A stretch of 64,000 nt of DNA from Pyrocephalus nanus (taxonomy: Eukaryota > Chordata > Aves > Passeriformes > Tyrannidae), in NCBI GenBank assembly GCA_038380795.1, contig CM076268.1, positions 29,893,501 to 29,957,500 on the forward strand, written 5' to 3'. The notes below the pieces were generated by a model. It worked only from the letters and a program-made list of their open reading frames with translations, was not told the origin of the DNA and searched no databases. Below, piece by piece: positions 38,215 to 51,135 of the stretch (position 1 is its first letter; each line of letters opens with the position of its first letter). Made by a program: the position numbers and the translations under genes.

Positions 38215-38947
38215 TATTCATGGTTTCAACAATCACATTTATTCCTTGGTTTAAAACGTTTTGGTTCAACAGTTTTATAAACAGACTTCACAAAATGTGC
38301 AATATTTATAAACACAGTTCTTAGTTGTAGTGGTAGTAAGAATCTTTACTTTCGTCATAATGTTCACTTCAGTTACACAACAAAAGGTTGATTTGTTTCC
38401 CCTCTTCTCCCTCCTGCAATTGGCACTTCATTGTAAATTGCAGAAACTTTAAAAAGACAAGAAGTTAATCTAAGCATGATGTTAAAAGCACCTCACCACA
38501 GTATTACATTCTAATAAGGCAGATTTTTGTTTTGTAAAGCCTGATTGTGCAACTTGGAGACCCAAGAAAGGTAACAGAAATGCCAAACTTCTCCTATAAG
38601 GAACAGGCCTTCATTTTTGCTTCAAAGTTTTCACCCTTCCATACCACCCCCCTTTAAAAAAAAGGACAGCTGATAATACAGCAGAACATACCCCTTACAG
38701 GGTGAAAGGAAATTACAGTAGACAAAGGCTGGAAACACGGTGCACGGTAGACAAAATAAGACTGTTTTTAAAAATAACATTAAAAAAAAAAGAAATAAAA
38801 GAAGAAGAAGGAACTGAACAACAAGAACAAGCAACAATGGAATTTTTCTAGTGGAAGAGGATTTGTGGGCTTCATAAATAAGTGGAAAATTACTAAAATA
38901 CTTTGCTATATAATATAAAAAGGCGTAAAGTGTTTTCCAGTTGTCAC
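38215..38947 (-). other. SLC16A9: SLC16A9 3' UTR with candidate poly(A) signal
   Basis: About 700 bases of AT-rich sequence follow the stop codon. The only canonical AATAAA on the minus strand that I see is at 38243-38238, so cleavage is expected near 38215-38225. Shorter A/T-rich stretches and at least one ATTTA occur inside. The end point is inferred from the hexamer only. Confidence 0.45.
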
Positions 38948-39126
38948 CTAAGCGCTAGATGCAACTTTGTAGGAGTAAGTATTTGGAGGCAGCTTTGAGC
39001 TCTGGTTGGTGCAGGCATTCCAGCAGGGCAACGCTGCCAACAGCAGGAGAAATCCACCCACTAAGACACAAAAGCCACTGAAATAGAACGCAGTGTTGTA
39101 CTCCTGTGTCCAGTCATAAAACCAAC
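38948..39126 (-). CDS. SLC16A9: SLC16A9 last coding exon (TM12, C-terminus, stop)
   Basis: 179 coding nt after the acceptor TTTGCACCCCCAG. It encodes [16 protein letters not shown], the last membrane helix and a short cytosolic tail ending KVASSA. The stop TAG is at 38950-38948. The 3' UTR continues to lower coordinates. Confidence 0.95.
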
Positions 39127-42100
39127 CTGGGGGTGCAAATAAGAGAGAAGCGCATCAGTGAGCAGTTCAATGTAACACAGCACTGTTAAGTTAGAGAAAC
39201 ACCACAGAAAAATAAAATAAGACAAACTTATAACAGTCTGACTGCTTAGACACAAAATGTGCTTTTCACCAAAGCCGAAACAAGAACGCAATCAGCTGGC
39301 CAGCTCAAGCCAAACAGGCTCTGATTTTCTGATTTCACCTTTCCATTATTATTAGGACCAGCCAGAACTACTCACACACAAATTAACTCTGTCTGGTCTT
39401 AACCAGCTCACCTCCAGTTTATAGTATCTACCTTGATCTTACCTACAATTGGTGGTCCAAGGCTATTTCCGAGTCCAGCGAAGAACATCAGTATCCCGTA
39501 GGCGTGAGTCAGTTTCTCAATTCCCACAGTCTTTGTTGTTACATACGGAAAAATTGACCAGTTCCCAGTCAGAAAACCCAAAATCCCAGAAAGCATTGCT
39601 AATGTAAGGTAACTTTTGGCAAATGGAATTGCAAACAAGGCCACTCCTGTCATTAATAAGGTAGTTACATATAGATATAAAGTATTGACCCACTTGAAAT
39701 CCGCCAGGATTCCTAAAATAAGTTTGCCAACAGTAGTCATAATGCCGATAATGGAAATGAGTGGCATATAATAGTCATCTTCATGAATGTTTGCACTTCT
39801 TGCTACATCTTCCATGAGCAGAGAAGGAGGAAATCCACCAATATCAAAGAGCAAGATGGCAACAAAGAGAGCTGAAAATACTTTGTTCTTGAAAAGAACC
39901 ATGGTTTCCTTCCAGTAGGTCAAATAGAGCTGCCACTTCCTTTTGGCAAGTTGCTTGCAGAAGTTTGTCTGTTCTACAACTTTCTTTTTATAAGTGTCTT
40001 TCTCATTTACATTTATTGAGCTCAATACATTCTTATTTAAAATGCTATCCTGTTTGCAGTCAGGCACATTGTTCACACATTTTTCATCAATGTAGCCCTT
40101 TTCAAGGATGCTTATATTTTCTTCAACAGTCTTTTCTTTTTCATGGTAAACAAAATATTGATCTGGGACTTTATCTACACACGGTTTTTCTGGTGGAGGA
40201 GAACCTGATGACTCCAGTGGTCTCATTAGGCTGCCACATGCTAATATATTTAGAGACAGAGCACCAACTATTAGCAGACAACCATCCAGTCCATATAGCT
40301 CAATAAGCTCTCTTTGCAATGCTGCATATATGAAGAGTCCAACACTTGAGCCTACAAGAGGAAAATAAGATCAGTTTTAACTGAAAAACTGAGAACATTC
40401 TTCAACACAAACAAACTCAGACAATTTAGCAACTAAAAACACACTGTCACAGGAATGGTAAGTCATTTGTGCTCCTCTGCTCAGTCCAGTGAACTGGTAA
40501 GTCATCATCCCACGAAGTTACAGTTTCTTTACTGAGTATCCACAAAAATCTGAACAATTCATGACAATTAGCACTCACAGGCACGTCAGAAACAATGATT
40601 TAAAATGGTTTGCTGAAGACTCTCTCTAGGTTATATTGAAACCATTTATATACTTTGGTGCTAAACACAGGGAAAAATAATTACAAAATTCATACTTGTT
40701 TTGTTTTCCAGGTACTAAAATTAACCAGGGCTCAATAAGATCAGATTTTAAGGCAAATTACCCGGAATCCTAACAAAAACCCCTAAAAATGATTCCAAGA
40801 AACATTTCTGCAGATGTTCCCTTATATTCCCTTATATATATGGTGTGGGTCCAGTATCAGTGTCTCACAACTCTGTACTGACCATGCCTCTCCTCACTAA
40901 CAGCTACAGATCAGAGGAGAGACTCCATACAATCCAGAATTCTTCCTGGTGTATGAGACAACATCACACAAGCTAAAGGCCCAGATAGAGGGTAAGAAAG
41001 ACTGCTCAGTATCCTTAAAAGAATTTTCCTTTTATTATCAGAGGTTCATTTTTCTAGGATCACTTTAACATACATGGATTAAAAAAGCTGGGATGAGCAT
41101 TTGGAATTACTTCAAAATTTAGTTTCTTTTTGACTGGAAAGGAAAAAATTATGACAAATGTAAGCCCAAATTTCAACTACTCCTTAAAAGTTGCAGCTAA
41201 TGTGAGGTTATGGTGATCCAGTATTTATATCTTGCATCTCCAATCTCTTTCTCACCTCTGATCTTGTGTAAGAAGAGCGCTCTGTGGAACACTTCCTTTC
41301 TTATTATCCATGGTACACAGCCCAAGCTATGCATGAGTCTGCTTTTATTTGAGTGAATATCCTTTTCTCATCTGTATAGATAACCCAGAGCATACACCTG
41401 CAAATGTAGTTACTATTTTATCTGAAGCCTGAATTTATCTCTTCATTACTACTGATGTTTTGACTTAAGAAGTACTTGAGGAAGTAAATGAGAAAAATAT
41501 AATCCTCTGTTTATTGCCAATTTAACAGTAGCTATATCAGACTTGAAAAATTAGAGAGAATAACAATTAAAAGCCATACCTGTTGAAATCAGACCGAGTG
41601 CAAGGCCTCTGCGTTTGTCAAAATACTGGCAAGTGATGGTGACTGTTGCAGTGTACAAAAGGCCACATCCAAGACCTTGAGAAAGAGAGTTAGATATAAA
41701 GCATGGCCCGTCCTCTGGGAATCAGTGCCCCTTGTTATTCCCCAGGTAATACAGCAGTGTACCCTGGGTGCAGAGGTACCTCTTAACTCTGGCTCAGCCA
41801 CACCAGCCTCCCACTGACAGGGTGACTACGCTGCTGCACTGTCCCACCTCCCTCCCCCTGAGCAGCCCTGGCTGCTGAACCTGTGTGGAGCAGGCTGGGT
41901 TTGAGGTTCTGTGCTGTGTGGAAGGTTACAAGGCTTTCAGCCCAGGGAGTGGCCCCAGAACTCAGCAGAGCTCCATCCACGGGCACCGTGCCCGGCCAGC
42001 ACCACGCTGGGTCCCTGCTGGCCAGAGAAGTGCCCAAATTCCTGACACAGTTAATTTGATCAGCCATCCACAGCAGCCCTCTGTAGCAGAGAGGGGCAGG

Positions 42101-45100
42101 TCACCACCTGCTAGGAGAACAGCACTTTCATGCCTCCAGCACAGCATTTTAGGTTCAATCCAATTATGTGGAGAACAATCTTGCTCCCTAATGATCTTTA
42201 ATTTATCAAATTAGAATGAGTACATGACAGAATCTAGAGGATATGTTATTCCTTTAAGACTGGCACTTCCTTCACACCTGCAGAAGACCTGCTTGATTCC
42301 AGCCCTTGGGTAAAACCTCAGCTTCTCCATCTCTTAACAATTGTGTCAACAGAGTACCAACTGTTTGCAAACCTTGATGAATGTGTAGAGTGTTTTCATC
42401 TTTCACTACATGGTAACAGCCTGCCTGTGCAACATCCCTCCCTGCCCAAAAGAAAAGTACTCCTTGATAAATCAAGCACCAGACTACCACTACCCCTGTG
42501 TATCCGTTTCCCATTTCATATTCATAAACCGAGACTCAAAGCAATCAAGACCGAGTCTCAACACTGAAGAGAAGGCATTTCTTACCAACAACTATCCCAT
42601 ATGAAACATATAGAAAGTATATGTTAGGTGCAAAACTGCTCATCATGAGGCCCCCGGCCACCATAAAGCCACTGAAGATAGCTACTGGTCTTGCTCCAAA
42701 AGATGATACACATATACTGCAGACAGGACCTGGAGGATAAGGAAAAAAACATTCCTAGTAAATACCAGCAACAGGAAGAACTTCTAAAACGTCAGTCTGT
42801 GGAAATGTTTCTTATGATGATTATTTAAATATAGAATTATATTCAATAACAATTCAGAGAACTTTACAGGGTTCTTTGAAACAGTCAGTAATAAAAACAT
42901 TCCAGGTCAGGCTTGCCAGATTTTTGCACAAGGAGAAACTGATATCAAGACCACGAAGGGGTACCAGGGCTAGGAAGGAAAGAGCGAGCAAAACATTCCT
43001 TAAACATGGAATGAGGGATACATACTGAACTGTAACACTGACACTACACACCTAAGGACTTGTACAAAGGCTCTGAAAAGAATCTTCATCCGGATATACC
43101 AAATCAAGATAGACTATGAGCCCAAAAACTGTGCTTCAGAAAGGCAGTATCTGTTCTCATTCTGATATTACATTTATAAAACTGAAATGGAAAAATAGTA
43201 ACTTCTGATCATAATCACAGTAAGAATGCCACCTGGTGCTTACATAGAGGAAACAGCTGTTGATAAATAGATAAGACAAACAGTACTCTTCTCTGATTTT
43301 TGAGGAAATTAAATACCTGCTAGTCAGTATTCTACCAAATAACTCTTTACTACCTATCTTGGTTTCAATTGTAAAACTACAGAAAATAAAAGGCACTTCT
43401 TGAGAACATCCAGGGCAACATTCATGAAATTTGGAGGACGTTTGTCCCTCTTTACCCCCCAATGTTTAGTTCTCCAAAACAAGAACAAAGTGAGGCAGAA
43501 TTTGTACCCTGCCTCTACTCAGCCAGTTCTCTCCTCACAGAAATTGTAGAACAAGCTCTTATTTTTAGTTGTGTGACCTGGAATACACCTTTTAGTCTTA
43601 AGTAGCGTGCAAGTTTGGTGCCCTGCATAAATAAGCAACCAGCAAGGGACTTGGCTTGCAAAAGACAATCTATCTGAAGCCCTGCAGTTCCAGGCATTCA
43701 TACATAAACTTATATATTAGCCCCAGGATCCTAAACTCAGCAACTCTGAGATTAAAAGTCAGATACACAGATGATCGACACTGCTGCAAACAAACAAACA
43801 AAACCACCTCACCACCTTTGCATCATCGATACACAGACACTCCATGTGCGATACAATCCGCGAGAGCAGTGATTTTGGAGTGTGCCATCGGTTCAGGTCA
43901 GTGCTCCCTGACTCACACGTGGCTGACATTCCCAGCTGATGGGAGGTGAGCCCAGAGAGGTGATAGGAGGTAAACACCAGTTGGAGCCGAGGACGGTGCT
44001 TGCCTCGGTCTGCAGATGGGAGCGAGCAGCTGGGAATGCAGGCAAGGTTTTCCTGTGGTTACCGGCCACGGGACAAGCAGTTCTGGCAGGCAGGGGCACA
44101 GATTCGTTAGCAGGTGAAACGAGCCTCAAAGGCGAGGCAGGTCAGAACTTTTGCCCTACATAAAAGCTTCTGCCTAAGGAACGCAAAGGGGAGCGAGTCT
44201 GAATTGGGGCTTATCCAGGCAAAGAGTCCCAGAAAATGTTCTGGGGAAAGAGGGTTTATTTGGATTTTGGAAACTATGAAAAAGGAAGATGTAAGCACTT
44301 GCTGCTACTCAAGAGTCAGCACGCTGTGGGAATGAAAGCTGGCCAGTGTAACTGTATTTGGGCAGAGTAACTTGCTGAGAACAAAAACTGAGAGTGTCAG
44401 ATTGTTGCTGATTCTTAGAATTAATTGCTAGAACTGGCAAATTAAGGTTGGTACGTTTCCTAAAACCACAGGATTTAAAAACAAACAAAGGATTGACTCT
44501 GTATTATATAAGAATTCTTCTACAGTAAAAAAATATCAGGTAGTGATAATTCAATTAGGCAGGGGAATTTGCACTCTTTCTATTCTTTATTTCTGACTCA
44601 CTACCTTGTTAAAACAAACAGTATTTCCCTTCCACCTGCTCTCTATATTTTGACACAGCTACTTTCAGAAGGTCTCTGTCCAGCCTGGGGTGGTGGTACT
44701 GGTACAGACCTCACTGATCCAAGGTAAAACTGGGCCATCTGACCCCAAGGCAAAAGAAGAGAGACATAAAGCTGAAAAACACATCTTCATGTACTGACAA
44801 GGACATTCTCCACTGGAACACAGTCAAAAGCACCCCTGACAAGGTCCAAGGAGATGCTCTTCCAGCTTCTCCCACTTGAAAAAACTAATCCCAAAGGAGA
44901 ACAAAAAGTACAAAGAGACCTACTCTCTCCAATATGGAAAACAACCTGCACAAAACTGAAGAACCTGCTCCAATAAGCTCAGTATTAATCTGCCATCTCA
45001 CACAGCAAGAGATCTGGCAGCCCAGCAATGGCCCTGTTTATAAGAAGGAGCGCCAGTATAAGTATTAAAATAGTTATTATTCTTTTCTGGGTTATACTCT

Positions 45101-48100
45101 TCACTGAGAAGAAAAACAGCTCCAACTTCTCCTTCACGCTGGGCTCTACTTCTGCACTCCCCTCATCACATTGCCAGAAAATAAAAGTCACAAAAGAAAA
45201 CCCCCATGACAGCCAGCATCTTTGTTCTTTACCCTGCCTCCTCGCATTCCTTCCCTTTCTCCCTTTCCCAAAGAGCTGGCATTTTTTTTCCACCAGACAC
45301 AGTACCTTCAGTTATTACCATGGCATTTGCACAGGAGTTCACTGTACACAAACATGTTATTCTTTACAAGTAATTGAAGCACAATGGGTTCAAGGCAGTT
45401 AATTCTAGTGAAAATCCAACTTTCCCAGAGTGGGACTGAGACTTGCTCTGTGAACTCCTGACCCGTGGATTTTGTTCTAAGTGGATGTTCTGAAGAGTGC
45501 AGGAGTTTGTGTGCAGCCACATAGGAAACAGCTCTTCAGGCAGCATAAGGGTTTTCATTAGCTGACTCTCTTTCAGAAAGACCCTTTCTCACCATAATGT
45601 GAACACCATAAAAATAAAATCCCAGTGGCAATCCTCAATAGTAAGCATGAAAAATAGCTTTTAAGCCAGCATTTTGTTCAGTTTGCCAACAACTCCAGGG
45701 GTTAGCACTGGAATTAGAATAATATTTGAAGACACTGATAAATATTTACCTCTTTTACAAATAAAATCCCTGGGGCTTTTTCCTTTCCAAATGATGCATC
45801 TTAAGACTAGACCAAACTCTATCAAAAAAAGATACCAGCTCGGTTTATAAGAATGACAGCCAACTCTAGGAAGAAAGACTCAGCAGCCAGCACTGCTCCT
45901 CTGACACGACCTGTCACAGCTCAGCAGCCAGTGACACAATTATCAGGCTCTGCAGGGGAGCAGTCGAGAAGATCCCTAGACAAAATGGGAAGCAGCAGCA
46001 GAAAAAATATGGGCTTTCACAGTAGATCTTAATGCAGAGAGACCAAAGAGGGAGAACACCTAGAAGGATTCATTTGTACATTGATATTTTTATTATTTTG
46101 AGTAAAAGACTTTACCCTCAGTGAGACCTGGATGTGACAGTGAGTCCTTCCTGAGACATGAAAACAAGCCATCTGCTCCTCACAGAGGAAACTCATAACT
46201 ACTACAATCTGCTGACCCCCTGACAAGTACAAAGTTGGTTTGTTTTATGGACATCAAGAACTAGCACTCTCTTCCTCAATATTTTCATAAGAGAAAAAAA
46301 AAAATCTGCAAACCATCAGTCCCATCCTCCACTCACTCATCTCGAGGGTCCTCCCTCCTTCACCTCATACACACACAAAACCTTTTGCTAAACAAACAAT
46401 ATTGGACAGCTGAGTTCTTTTTCTTATCACCTCCATTAATCTGACCCACCCTCCTGTTGGTATCTGTCCGAGCCTGTTGAAACTGTGGAGTAGAAGCAAC
46501 ACTCATGGACTGCACATAAAATCCACTGGGCAGAGCACAAGAATAGTTTTGCATATTAAGTGCATTTTTAAAACCTGGTTATAATAAATATAATATTCTC
46601 CAAATGTTTGTAGTCTGGATATGAATACAGATGAGAAAAAAAGCTTTTTACACTAGACAGCGACCCACACCCCACTGATTGGAAAGACTCCTCCTTTCCG
46701 ATAAAGTTATTCTATGAACTGGGCTCCTTTTCAGAGGAATCTTTGGGGTGCCCTCTCCCCTCCACAAAAACTATGTACAGCTTCCATACTTTACAGTGGG
46801 GTATGTATGTGTGAGGGTTTTGTTCAAAAATAAGTAGATGCTGTAAAGGTGGTTTTAAGATTGTAAAATTGTTGCTTGAAAACCCATAATTAAACTTTTT
46901 AAACCTTTAACACTGAATCCCTCAGATCAGCAGAAATACTCCACCAAATTATCAAGACATGCCTCTCAAGAATCTTCCCTTTGTTCTTTCTCCATTACTG
47001 AAGGGAAGAAGGAATGGGAGACATTGCTGGTGTGTCCTCCTATGCCAAATACTGTGAAGTCAACTCTTACTATAAACAGCTGTGGTGCCAATTACAGGCG
47101 CCAAGGTCTTCGTCTGTTTTGCTTTTAACAAGTGTTAACATGGATCAAATTCAATTTCAGGCTCCAAATGGATGTAAAATTAAGAACACTTGGTGCAGAA
47201 GAAACACACAATCTTCAAGAAGGTACATAAATATCCTCTGGCCTGTTTTAGTAGGGGAAACCTACCAAGCTTTTCCAATTTCTTCATATGCAACAAGCCC
47301 TAGAGCCAAGTGCCATATCTACCATGGCCTGATCAAGGTTATAACACCTCACTCGGTAGAGGAGATCTCACCTCTGCCCTGTACAATAACACTGATGCTT
47401 TTCTTTCACTGTTTTAGGCACATTTCTTCCAATGCGCCTCAGGTCGTGTCACAAAAAGTTATAACCCAACTCATCCTGCAAGGAACAGATCAACCAGGTC
47501 CCTGTCCCATTCCCCTTTTTCCATCTGACGGGGTGCTCAGGGCTGAGCACTGTCCACAGCAACACTGCCTGTGCTGTGAGCAAAAGGACAGAAATCAAAC
47601 ACCAGGAGGTCAGGAAACTCATCCCAATAAACAAGGTGCTGTACCGGGTTTCTATGTCTCCAGTCTAAGTTTAGCTCTCACACAAGTCAGAAGTAAACAT
47701 TTTAGAAAGGATACCAGCTCAGCAAACGTGAAAGGGCTCACCAGCATCAGCTGCTTAAAAAAAAAAAATTTAGGACTACATGTACAGAGGGAAGGGGGGA
47801 GACAGAACCAAAAGGTTTTTCTATGCCAGATGCCATACATGTCATCCTCTTCTTGGTGAAATTACGGTACTAATACAGCAGAGTCACTGGACCTACCTTT
47901 CTCTGCTACAGAAGCCAATAAATGAATGTGATTGCTGGTGGTATCAATGACAAAAGTCTTCCAAAGAAAATGGACACTCATTTATTTCCTGCCTGCAGCT
48001 GCAAATCCACCATAACTGCCATTCTTATTCCAGTCTAGCACCCACAGCTTCAGAAAGATGATGTTAAGTTGAAGAGAGCTCACAGAAGAGTCAGTGGCTC

Positions 48101-51100
48101 TCCAGAAAAGCCTTAATTAAAGGTGTTGGAGTCTTTTGTGTCAACAGCAAAAAGACTGTACCAATGTACAGGCTTTAAAGAAAATTTAGAAGTAATTTGA
48201 TTATATTCTGTAGACATCCATCACACTAATCCAGGGGTACTTCAAAATATATCACTTGAAAATAACATTATTTATCAGTTGAAAACTAAAGCCAAGCAAC
48301 TTGCATCATATATACTTCAAGGAGGAAATTGATTACTAAGGAAAAGTTTTGAGATGGAGAACGCACTAAGCAAACAAACGTTCTTAATTAAATTACAGTA
48401 TTTTCTGCATGCAACATGAATCGCTTTAATAGTATCGATACTTGAAAATGTCTTTGGATAACTAGATCAGAGACTGGACACTAAAATAAAGGTGAAGAAA
48501 GGAACAAACAACAAACACTAGAAAAGAAAGTTGCCCAGAGAAGCTGTGGCTGTCCCATCCCTGGAAGTGTTCAAAGGCCAGTCTGGATTTTGCTCTGAAA
48601 ACACATATGATATTTACACTAGTGACTAGGTCTGAAAAAGGCCTGCTATGAAATCTACATGAAAAGTTGTAGCTTGTCAAAAGCATTATAGTTTTAGGAA
48701 GAGGCTACAACACTTACATTGTCCCTTCAACAAGTTTACTTAAAGTAAATTTGTCATTAAGGTCATATCCAAGCTTGATGAGACAGTCGGATCTTCCATT
48801 TCAGGTAAAGCTGGGAACATTTATTTTGTTTTCAGCCAACAGTGGTAACATCAATGCAATTAAAAGGCCCTCACTGTACTTTTTTTCAAAGGCATTAGAA
48901 GTAGGAATGATTATTAAGCTTCCAAATGCCAAACTGGAAGAATAAAAGCACATGGACAGACACCATTCCTCCTAACCTGCCAAAATTTCATTTAATCATT
49001 CCATACCAAAATGAGTTACAAAGGCACCTTTGATTTGTATTACTCAGTCACAGAAGTTCCTATTTGCTGCTGTCATGGTTTAATCCCAGCCAGCAGCCAA
49101 GACCAGGCAGCCGCTTGCTCCCACCAGCAGGAATGGGGAGAGAATTGGAAGGGTAAAAGCTGGAAAACCTGTGAGTTGAAACACAGCAAAAGCCACACAT
49201 GCAAGCAAAGCAAAACAAGGAATGAATTCCCTGCCTCCCGGGGGCAGCAGATGTTCAGCCGTGCCCAGGAGCGCAGGGCCCCGTCACACATAATGGTTAC
49301 TTGGCAAGACAAACACCCCCACTCCAAACATCCCCCCTTCTTCACCCCACTTCATACACTAAGCGTGATGTCCTATGGTCTGGAACATCCCTTTGGTCAC
49401 CTCTCCTGGCTGTGTCTCCTCCCAGCTTCCCCATGCACCCCCAGCATGGCAGTGTGAGCAGTAAAAAAAGGCCTTGGCTCTGGGTAAGCCCTGCCCAGCA
49501 ATGACAAAAACATCTCTACGTTATCAACCCTGTGTTCAGCACAAATCCAAAACACAGTCCCATACCAGCCACTAAGAATATTAATTCTTATCCCAGCCCA
49601 AACCAGCTACAAAGCACACCACTGATGGTTGCTCACAGTAGCAAGACAGAGGGCAGTAAGAAATCTGGAAACACGGTGCTGACATACAGGAAAGGGGCTC
49701 TTATCAGAGCCATAGATTTCTGGTCTTCTGGGAAAGGGTTTTTCTTCACACCTTCTCTTGTAATTCCTTCCTGCCTACTTTTTTCTTCAGTAATTACCTT
49801 GTTTATCCTTATTTTCCTCCCACTTCACTCTCTCACTCAAGTTTATTTAGGTCTTGATGCACTAATAACGGGAGTTAATGCCTTTAAAACAGAAAAATAA
49901 AAAAGCATGATGGAAGAACAGTCTACAGTGCTTTACTCACATCCTGAGACTGAATGTAGACTTCTTGTGGTTAATGATCCACCTGCCTTTGCCCGTTCCT
50001 GTTCTGCCTAGTGATACATACTCTAACAGATGTGAGGACAGTATTTGGCCAGTTACAGTGTCACACAAAGCAGTGGTCTTCTTTCAGGTCTTTATCTGAA
50101 CATCAAAATTTTTTTTAAGGAGATAGACCTCAGAAACCTGAGCTGCATTTTGTCCACTAAGCTACATAATTGCTTTTGCCCATAGCAGTTGCTCTGCTCA
50201 CAGGCAATTCCTTCCAGATTCAGCAAAAAGATAATAGTTCCCACGGTGAATCTTTGAACAGCAGAAGTTAGTGATATGAGCCAGTACAACATCCGTGCTC
50301 GATATTAAAACAACAAACTGGACCTACAGAATTTAAAGGTGGTGTTTTATTCCCCAACTGACAACATCTTATTAAAGAAAATCTTCCAGTAAAGTTGGTT
50401 TTTTAATGCTATCCATAACTTTCCAGGGTTCAAAGGGAGTTTTTTCTCAAAGAGACAGTGGAAAGGAGCCCTTACCCACCCTAAATGGTGGGTTTACCTC
50501 TAGAACTGAAAAATTCGTAACTGATTTATTAATTGACTTTTTTTAATAAAGCACTTGAACAATTTCAGACTAACAGTTTGTTCTGATTTTGAAATACTAA
50601 TGCTTATGTTAGTATTAAAGCCTCATTAAAAAAACAAAAGAAATCTCACCAACAAAATTATCTTTCCCAGAGTTTGTTTTTTCTAGTTTATTCAAATAAA
50701 AAAAAATTTAATTTTTATGAGGGGAATATTTTCATTGTTCTTTTACCATTATGTTGCTTTGGTTTATGCGTAGTGGAACCATAAATGTAACCTTCTCACC
50801 CATCTTGACCCAAAACAAAAATGCAGCATCCTCATTCTGTCATGTGCAGCTGCCTTTGACACAATTCCAAAAGCACACACAGCCAAAAGCATCTATTGGA
50901 AATGTTCCAGTTTAAGATAGATACTGCTTCTACACTTACTGGCAAGCAATCCGATTCCATTTGCTAGGGATCCAACCCAAGCAGTCTTGCCTTTCCCTTC
51001 TCCGAAGGCATCCAGCCACTCTAAATACAAGACTCCCACCGCCAGCGGGGATCCGTAACACAGGAACTGGGTGAAGAAGGAAACGAGAACAATCACCCAG

Positions 51101-51135
51101 CCCCAGCCACCATCGGGCGGTTTCCGAAATACCAT
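38948..51135 (-). CDS. SLC16A9: Monocarboxylate transporter 9, five coding exons
   Basis: This is a 12-TM plasma-membrane transporter of the MCT (SLC16) family. Human MCT9 has been linked to carnitine efflux and creatine transport. The spliced CDS is exons 51135-50940, 42729-42586, 41675-41580, 40351-39443 and 39126-38948 (1524 nt, 507 aa; human about 509). All introns are GT-AG and all junctions are phase 1. The N-terminus has the MCT signature DGGWGW (residues 8-13). The TM4-5 motif [11 protein letters not shown] starts at residue 131. A hydrophilic loop of about 110 residues (189-299) lies between TM6 and TM7, and the C-terminus ends in KVASSA. In TM8, Asp315 is present but the residue four places on is Phe; lactate-transporting MCT1 has Arg there. 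This suggests a non-classical substrate. The ATG at 51135 matches the family N-terminus. No frameshifts were seen. Identity is very secure by family knowledge. Confidence 0.97.
39443..40351 (-). CDS. SLC16A9: SLC16A9 coding exon 4, large exon (TM5-TM11)
   Basis: 909 nt, phase 1 to phase 1. The acceptor is TTTTCCTCTTGTAG and the donor is GTAAGATC. It encodes residues 146-448: the rest of the N-terminal bundle, the long charged cytosolic loop rich in Lys, Glu and Asn, and most of the C-terminal bundle, including [13 protein letters not shown] and [15 protein letters not shown], both typical of MCT9. The loop is the most divergent part compared with mammals. Confidence 0.97.
41580..41675 (-). 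CDS. SLC16A9: SLC16A9 coding exon 3 (TM4 and MCT motif)
   Basis: 96 nt, phase 1 to phase 1. The acceptor is CTTTCTCAAG and the donor is GTATGG. It encodes [18 protein letters not shown] followed by DKRRGLALG, the second conserved MCT family motif. Confidence 0.96.
42586..42729 (-). CDS. SLC16A9: SLC16A9 coding exon 2 (TM2-TM3)
   Basis: 144 nt, phase 1 to phase 1. The acceptor is TTATCCTCCAG and the donor is GTAAGAA. The translation ([16 protein letters not shown] and onward to SYGIVVG) matches the second and third membrane segments of MCT9. Confidence 0.96.
48529..48596 (+). mobile_element. CR1 internal remnant
   Basis: Contains GCCCAGAGAAGCTGTGGCTG and CCATCCCTGGAAGTGTTCAA, a well-known CR1 segment. 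It lies in the largest SLC16A9 intron, antisense to that gene. Confidence 0.75.
49071..49611 (-). mobile_element. Degraded solo LTR of an avian endogenous retrovirus
   Basis: On the minus strand it starts near CCAGCTGGTTTGGGCTGGGA (a decayed form of the usual TGTCCTGG start) and ends AACCATGACA at 49071. About 540 bases between match the order of a long terminal repeat widespread in bird genomes, including ACACAGGGTTGATAACGTAG and CAAAGGGATGTTCCAGACC. The usual TATA motif is decayed. No internal viral genes flank it, so it is a solo LTR. It is in the same orientation as SLC16A9 and lies in its largest intron. No target-site duplication is evident. Confidence 0.75.

Larger units (their letters stand above)
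42730..50939. other. Largest SLC16A9 intron
   Basis: 8.2 kb between the first two coding exons. It contains a CR1 remnant, the solo LTR and a long open frame on the plus strand (47014-47859). The rest is unique AT-rich sequence. Confidence 0.85.

Noticed and set aside
39965..40306. 113-codon plus-strand open frame
   Set aside because: It is the antisense shadow of SLC16A9 coding exon 4.
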